Shown piece after piece: positions 60,135 to 64,000 of a DNA stretch of 64,000 bases. This DNA comes from Mycolicibacterium sp. TUM20985 (GTDB lineage: Bacteria; Actinomycetota; Actinomycetes; Mycobacteriales; Mycobacteriaceae): NCBI RefSeq assembly GCF_030295745.1, contig NZ_AP027291.1, positions 5,580,001 to 5,644,000 of the forward strand, written 5' to 3'. Every line of letters starts with the position of its first letter. The first letter of the stretch is position 1. The translations under genes and the position numbers were made by a program. A model generated the notes under the pieces. That model saw nothing but the letters and a program-made list of their open reading frames with translations, was not told the DNA's origin and searched no databases.

Positions 60135-61153
60135 AGCGCGGCCGCGCCTCTGCGTCGGACCAGCCAGATCAGGACCGGGGCGCCGACGAGGGCCGTGACG
60201 ATTCCGGCGGGGAGTTCCCCCGGGCGCGTGACGACGCGGCCGAGGACGTCGGCCGCCAGCAGCAGCGCCGGGGCGACGAAGACGCAGTACGCGCAGATCC
60301 ACCGCCAGTCCGGGCCGGTGAACCACCGCACGGCGTGCGGGACCATCAGCCCTACGAAACCGATCGGTCCCGCCCCGGCGGTGGCCGCGCCGGCGAGCAG
60401 CGTGACAGCGAGGAGACCGATCACCCGGGTGCGAACGACGTTGCCGCCCATGGCGACCGCGAGATCATCGCCCAGCGCGACCGCGTTCAGCCCTCGGCTG
60501 ACGTACAGGCACAGCGCCACACCGATCACGACGAAAGGCGCGATCACGCCGACGACCGCCAGGGAGTGGCCGTCGAGCGCACCGGCGTCCCAGTACCGCA
60601 TCGAGTCGAAGGCGCGGGGATTGCGCAGCCGGATGCCGAAGGAGATACCCTCCATCACCGCACCTGCCGCGACACCGGCGAGCAACATGCGGACCGGGGT
60701 GGTGGCGGCTCGGCCCGTCATCCCGATCAGGTACACGAACACCATGGCCGCGAAGGCCCCGACGAACGCGAACCAGACGTAGGACCACATCGAGCGCAGT
60801 CCGAGGAAGGCGATCGCCGCGACGACGAAGAGCCCCGCACCCGAGTTGATACCGAGGATCTGGGCGTCGGCCAACGGGTTTCGCGTCACCCCTTGGATCA
60901 GCGCCCCGCTCAACCCGAGCGCGATGCCCACGACGATCCCGAGCAGCGTGCGGGGGATCCGCAGATCGTGCACGATCCACTGGTCCCCGATATCGCGGTA
61001 GTCGGTGACCGCCTGCCACACCGTCGACAGCCCGACGTTCTCGGTGCCGACCGCGAGGCTTAGCACGCAGGTTCCCGCGAGCACGGTCGCCGCCAGGCAG
61101 AGGCCGACGATGCGATGCCGGCTGGTGCTCGCGGAGATCGTCGCGGTGTCCAA
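60131..61153 (-). CDS. Iron-siderophore ABC transporter permease 2 (FecCD family)
   Basis: A 340-residue permease of the FecCD family with about nine helices: LRIPRTLLGIVVGIALGLSG, QGVTRNPLADAQILGINSG and PIGFVGLMVPHAVRWFTG are the typical loops. The start is TTG at 61153, three bases after the siderophore-interacting-protein stop; no better ATG or GTG lies nearby in frame, so the start is the weak point. It partners permease 1 in the iron importer. Confidence 0.9.
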   Translation of the reverse strand: MDTATISASTSRHRIVGLCLAATVLAGTCVLSLAVGTENVGLSTVWQAVTDYRDIGDQWIVHDLRIPRTLLGIVVGIALGLSGALIQGVTRNPLADAQILGINSGAGLFVVAAIAFLGLRSMWSYVWFAFVGAFAAMVFVYLIGMTGRAATTPVRMLLAGVAAGAVMEGISFGIRLRNPRAFDSMRYWDAGALDGHSLAVVGVIAPFVVIGVALCLYVSRGLNAVALGDDLAVAMGGNVVRTRVIGLLAVTLLAGAATAGAGPIGFVGLMVPHAVRWFTGPDWRWICAYCVFVAPALLLAADVLGRVVTRPGELPAGIVTALVGAPVLIWLVRRRGAAAL

Positions 61154-61156
61154 CGG

Positions 61157-61966
61157 TTAGAGCCCGACCCTCTCGAGCGCTTCGTCGTACTCCTCGGCGG
61201 CGACCTTGGCGCCCTTGCCCTCGGCCAGTGCCCGTTCGTAGACCGCCAGCATCTCCTCGCCGACCGCCTCGTACCTGCGGTCCCACGTCTCCGAATCGAA
61301 CCGCCAGTACCCGACGACGTCGTATTGGTCGGCGTGCCAGCCGTGTTCGCGACGCAGCTGCTTGCGGACGCCGCGGGTCGCACCGGCCTCTCCGGCGAAC
61401 CAGCAGTAACCGCGACCGTCGGGATGCGCGTGGCCGCGGACCAGCTCGCCGAGTTTGCTTGGGGCGTAGCCATTTCCGGTGCCCACCGTGACCACCATCG
61501 GGACGTCGGGCCTGGCGGGCAGGTAAGCGACATCCGAGTCATCGGCGACCTCGAGGATCACCGAGGCCTCGGCGCCGGCGGGAAGTTCGTCGAGGATCCG
61601 CGCCAGGGCGGGCAGGCCGGAGAGGTCGGCGACCAGCAGCTGCCAGCGGGTCGAGGGTGCGGGGCGGTACCAACTGCGGGCGTGATCAAGCCTCACCCGA
61701 TCGCCGACTCGCGCCCGCCGGGCCCAGTCACTGGCGAGGCCGTGCTGATGTATCACGAAGTCACACGTGATCTGGTGCTCGCCGGGACCGCGGCGTCGCA
61801 CGCTGTAGTTGCGGCCCTCGGTGCCGTCCGAGAAGTAGACGCCGAGGGCCTCGTCGCCCGCGCCGGGGAGGCGCAGTTCGGTGATCCGGGGGACGTCGAA
61901 GACGACGCGTCGCATTCGCGGCCCGACGTCCGAGACCTCGGCCACGAAGCCGTCCGCCGTCGTCAT
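61157..61966 (-). CDS. Siderophore-interacting protein (FAD/NAD(P)H ferric-siderophore reductase)
   Basis: A 269-residue ferredoxin-reductase-like flavoprotein that reduces imported ferric siderophores to release iron. The FAD motif is RNYSVRR (about 53-59), with a siderophore-binding C-terminal domain including VVGYWRFDSETWDRRYEAV. The NAD(P) part has WQLLVADLSGLPALARIL. The ATG at 61966 is first in the iron operon and is immediately preceded by an IdeR-like box (61967-61985), so the operon is predicted iron-repressed. Confidence 0.92.
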   Translation of the reverse strand: MTTADGFVAEVSDVGPRMRRVVFDVPRITELRLPGAGDEALGVYFSDGTEGRNYSVRRRGPGEHQITCDFVIHQHGLASDWARRARVGDRVRLDHARSWYRPAPSTRWQLLVADLSGLPALARILDELPAGAEASVILEVADDSDVAYLPARPDVPMVVTVGTGNGYAPSKLGELVRGHAHPDGRGYCWFAGEAGATRGVRKQLRREHGWHADQYDVVGYWRFDSETWDRRYEAVGEEMLAVYERALAEGKGAKVAAEEYDEALERVGL

Positions 61967-61985
61967 GCAGTGAAGGCTAACCTAA
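61967..61985 (-). promoter_or_regulatory. IdeR-like iron box ahead of the siderophore-interacting protein operon
   Basis: On the minus strand TTAGGTTAGCCTTCACTGC, a 14-of-19 match to the IdeR palindrome with one half-site perfect. It directly abuts the ATG. A TAGCCT hexamer lies 7 nt from the start codon, as in the box at 57173-57191. Confidence 0.75.
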
Positions 61986-62079
61986 GCTTGCGGCGGGGAG
62001 ACGGGCACCTGCGAGCGGACGATGGCGCGATAGCGTCTCCGAGAGTCCACGTTGTTCAGACCCATGACAGGAAATCCCG

Positions 62080-62283
62080 ATGCCCAGCCTGGCCGATGCC
62101 CTCGGTGAAGAGCCTCCGGCCACGGTGAGCGCCCTGCCCGACGACGTGCTGGCCCGCCTCGCCGAACACATCGAGGATGCGCGCCGCCGCCAGGCCGCGA
62201 CGATGGACTCCGCAGCGACGGCCGCACTCAAGGGCGTGCCGCTGCCGTTTCGCGGCATGGTCCGCAAGGCGCTGCTCGGATGA
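62080..62283 (+). CDS. Small conserved-looking protein, partner of the downstream repeat protein
   Basis: A 67-residue acidic helical protein (PDDVLARLAEHIEDARRRQAA; VPLPFRGMVRKALLG at the end). The ATG at 62080 follows AGGAAA at 6 nt. The stop overlaps the ATG of the next gene (ATGA), so the two are co-translated. No known domain was recognised and no close family member is remembered. Confidence 0.68.
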   Translation: MPSLADALGEEPPATVSALPDDVLARLAEHIEDARRRQAATMDSAATAALKGVPLPFRGMVRKALLG

Positions 62284-63293
62284 CGGACACGCTGAGCCGG
62301 ATTGCCGTACTCCTCGGAGTCGACACCAGCGATCTGGATGCTCTGGTGTCGGTGCCGGACGACGACCTGAAGACACTGCACGCACAGATCGCCAACCGGC
62401 TCGCGGCCGACAAGCGACACCGGTTCGCGCGCGTGGCGGGGTTGGCTCAGACGATTCCCGGGCCGATTGCCGGAAAGCTCGCCGAGAAGTTCCTGTCGCC
62501 GGCCGGCGCCGCCCTCGTCGCCGAAGTCCTCGAGCCAGCCAAGGCACGCGACCTCGTCGATCGGATCTCGGTCGGCTATCTGGCAAGTCTGGCGATCGCC
62601 CTCGACCCGATCCGCGCCCAGCACGTCGTGCGGGCGGTCCCGGCCGCGCGCGTGGGCGAGGTCGCTCAGGAGTTGTTCCACCGCAAGGAGTACGTGGCGA
62701 TGGCGGGGTTCGTCGGCGCCGTGGAGGTGGACGGCCTGTTCGCGTCACTCGGCGTGGCGTCCCCACATGACCTCCTCGCCGTGGTGCCGCTGCTGACGTG
62801 GAATGCCGATCTCGACCGCGTCATCGCCGAACTACCCGAAGCGCAGATCGACCAGATCGTCAACGACCTCGACGTCGGCGAACTCGCCGACCTGGCGCTG
62901 GCAGTAGAACCGCACCGGTTCGGACCGATCGTGCAGGCGGTACCGGTCGACACCGTGGCAGACATCGCGGGCGTACTGCTGGAGCGCGACGAGCACACCG
63001 CCATGTTGAGATTCGCCGGGGTGATCACCCCCGAGATGGTCTCCGCCGCTCTGAAGCAGGCGTCCGAGCCGCAGCTCCGCCGCCTGATCGCCGAGGTCGG
63101 GGCAGGCCAAATGTGGGCGGAACTCGATCGGCTGGTCGACGGTCTCGATCCCGAGAGCCGGGACCGGCTGGTCATCGCCTTCCGGAATGTGCCCGCAGAA
63201 TCGCTGTACCCCCTACGGGTGGCTCGCCGTGACGGCCTCCTCGGCCGCACCGCCGCCGAGCTCCTCGACGCCGCACTCGATCCGAGGCCTTGA
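62280..63293 (+). CDS. Uncharacterised protein with internal repeats (MgtE-N-like superhelix)
   Basis: A 337-residue all-helical protein. Residues about 90-165 and 175-260 are homologous to each other: each has a D-helix-L-x-A-ID/VE-P core (LASLAIALDPIRAQHVVRAVP and LADLALAVEPHRFGPIVQAVP) followed by VGEVAQELFHRKEYVAM or VADIAGVLLERDEHTAM. Such repeats resemble MgtE-N or FliG-like superhelical domains that mediate protein interactions. No catalytic motif or TM helix is seen. Coupled to the 67-residue gene upstream. Function unknown. Confidence 0.75.
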   Translation: MTDTLSRIAVLLGVDTSDLDALVSVPDDDLKTLHAQIANRLAADKRHRFARVAGLAQTIPGPIAGKLAEKFLSPAGAALVAEVLEPAKARDLVDRISVGYLASLAIALDPIRAQHVVRAVPAARVGEVAQELFHRKEYVAMAGFVGAVEVDGLFASLGVASPHDLLAVVPLLTWNADLDRVIAELPEAQIDQIVNDLDVGELADLALAVEPHRFGPIVQAVPVDTVADIAGVLLERDEHTAMLRFAGVITPEMVSAALKQASEPQLRRLIAEVGAGQMWAELDRLVDGLDPESRDRLVIAFRNVPAESLYPLRVARRDGLLGRTAAELLDAALDPRP

Positions 63294-63345
63294 CCGGCGC
63301 CGTGACCTGCGATTGCCGAGGGACGGTTCTGGGTACGACTCGTTG

Positions 63346-64000
63346 ATGGTCAAAGCATTCGGATACAGAAGCAACGGTGGCCCCGACGTCCAAGAATTCC
63401 TCGACCTGGACATGCCCACGCCGATGCCGGGCGAACTGTTGGTGGAGGTGCGCGCCGCGGGCGTGAATCCCGTCGACTGGAAGATCCGCTCGGGCATGCT
63501 CGGCGCGGCCAGCGAAAGCGACCTACCCGCCGTGCTCGGCAGCGAGGTCTCCGGTGTGGTGCGAGGTGTCGGCAAGGACGTCGACGGCTTCTCCGAGAAC
63601 GACGAAGTATTCGGTTCCGTCGCCACTGGTTCCGGTGGGTACGCCGAATACACCCTCGTCACCGCGAATGCCGCTGCGCACAAGCCCGTTCACGTGTCCT
63701 TCACCGACGCCGCCACGCTGCCGGTGGCTGCGGCCACCGCATACGACGGCGTGACCCAATTGGGCCTCGAAGAAGGTCAGACACTTCTGATCAACGGCAT
63801 CGGAGGCGGTGTCGGCGTCGCCGCCGCCCAGATCGCCAGAGACTTCGGCATCAACGTCATCGGCACCGCTAGCGAGGACAAGCGGGCGCTGGTCGAGTCG
63901 CTCGGTGCCACGTTGATCGCCTCCGGGGACGATGTCGACGACCGCGTCAGGCAGATCCTGCCCGATGGCGTCGACGCGATCCTCGACCTCGCGGGTGGCC
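63346..64000 (+). CDS. NADPH:quinone-oxidoreductase-like protein (zinc-free MDR family), C-terminus beyond the window
   Basis: The first 218 residues of a medium-chain dehydrogenase. The start has GYRSNGGPDVQEFLDLDMP, then VRAAGVNPVDWKIRSGML and LGSEVSGVVRGVGKDV, the catalytic N-terminal domain without zinc cysteines. The Rossmann motif LINGIGGGVGVAAAQIARDF binds NADPH. Ends at base 64000 by truncation. The ATG at 63346 begins MVKAFGYRS. Substrate unknown. Confidence 0.88.
   Translation, partial: MVKAFGYRSNGGPDVQEFLDLDMPTPMPGELLVEVRAAGVNPVDWKIRSGMLGAASESDLPAVLGSEVSGVVRGVGKDVDGFSENDEVFGSVATGSGGYAEYTLVTANAAAHKPVHVSFTDAATLPVAAATAYDGVTQLGLEEGQTLLINGIGGGVGVAAAQIARDFGINVIGTASEDKRALVESLGATLIASGDDVDDRVRQILPDGVDAILDLAGG

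Noticed and set aside
1..64000. CRISPR array, tRNA/rRNA, prophage, insertion sequence or plasmid origin
   Set aside because: No regular spacer repeats, tRNA cloverleaf, transposase, integrase or replication gene was recognised in reading the window.

Overview
The window is high-GC actinobacterial DNA and almost certainly chromosomal sequence of a rapidly growing mycobacterium (Mycolicibacterium type). The main evidence is gene content and order. From 1 to about 26.7 kb it follows, in reverse orientation, the Mycobacterium tuberculosis block Rv0211 to Rv0189c: pckA, two GTPase-like proteins, trmB, a NYN protein, mmpL3, an AI-2E permease, Rv0204c, hemophore-like proteins, mmpL11, Rv0201c, Rv0200, Rv0199, zmp1, an L,D-transpeptidase, ricR and ilvD. 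No tRNA, rRNA, CRISPR array, transposase or phage module was seen. Gene density is very high: most neighbours overlap by ATGA/GTGA or sit within 100 bp, and no gene-free stretch exceeds 300 bp.

Layout. 1-5.1 kb: PEP carboxykinase (cut by the window edge), a pair of P-loop/membrane proteins, TrmB and a NYN ribonuclease-like protein. 5.2-20.6 kb: cell-envelope and heme block with MmpL3 and MmpL11, two tandem secreted hemophore-like proteins, a PrrA/PrrB-like two-component system directly behind one of them, an M23-type lipoprotein and two Mce-associated-type membrane proteins. 20.7-26.7 kb: Zmp1, an L,D-transpeptidase, a copper operon (DUF305 lipoprotein plus RicR repressor with a 19-bp operator) and IlvD. 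26.7-40.5 kb: accessory metabolism (DUF222/HNH protein, LysE exporter, nitrobindin, serine hydrolase, SRPBCC, PPOX/F420-type protein, a lone carboxyltransferase, a third hemophore-like protein, an FAD oxidoreductase, a hemerythrin-like protein, an acyl-CoA dehydrogenase pair, a cupin between two palindromes, a GAP-family protein). 40.6-45.7 kb: a six-gene MoxR/DUF58/vWA operon. 45.7-57 kb: MOSC, WS/DGAT, luciferase-like, epoxide hydrolase, HrpA helicase, PHP phosphoesterase, SGNH lipoprotein and Rv2172c-type MTHFR. 57.1-62 kb: an iron-siderophore uptake locus with two IdeR-like boxes. 62-64 kb: a two-gene unit of unknown function and the start of a quinone-oxidoreductase-like gene.

The strongest novelty is in MmpL3. 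Its reading frame carries about 110 extra residues in the cytoplasmic loop between TM6 and TM7. They include a DUF4190-like hydrophobic module and one further hydrophobic segment, neither of which I recall in the M. tuberculosis or M. smegmatis proteins. Other notable points: a hemophore gene that appears co-transcribed with a two-component system; two leaderless-looking iron promoters whose IdeR-like boxes abut the start codon; a dispersed family of long perfect hairpins between convergent genes, one of which contains the stop codon of an ABC ATPase; and a second palindrome family bracketing a cupin gene.

How the genes fit together. MmpL3 and MmpL11 export mycolate and other lipids and are known in M. 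tuberculosis to work with the secreted protein Rv0203 in heme acquisition. The hemophore-like genes lie in the Rv0203 position. The sip-permease-permease-ATPase operon and the convergent binding-protein gene together would make a complete Fe-siderophore importer and reductase. Gene names taken from M. tuberculosis are by remembered sequence similarity and synteny; no database search was run.
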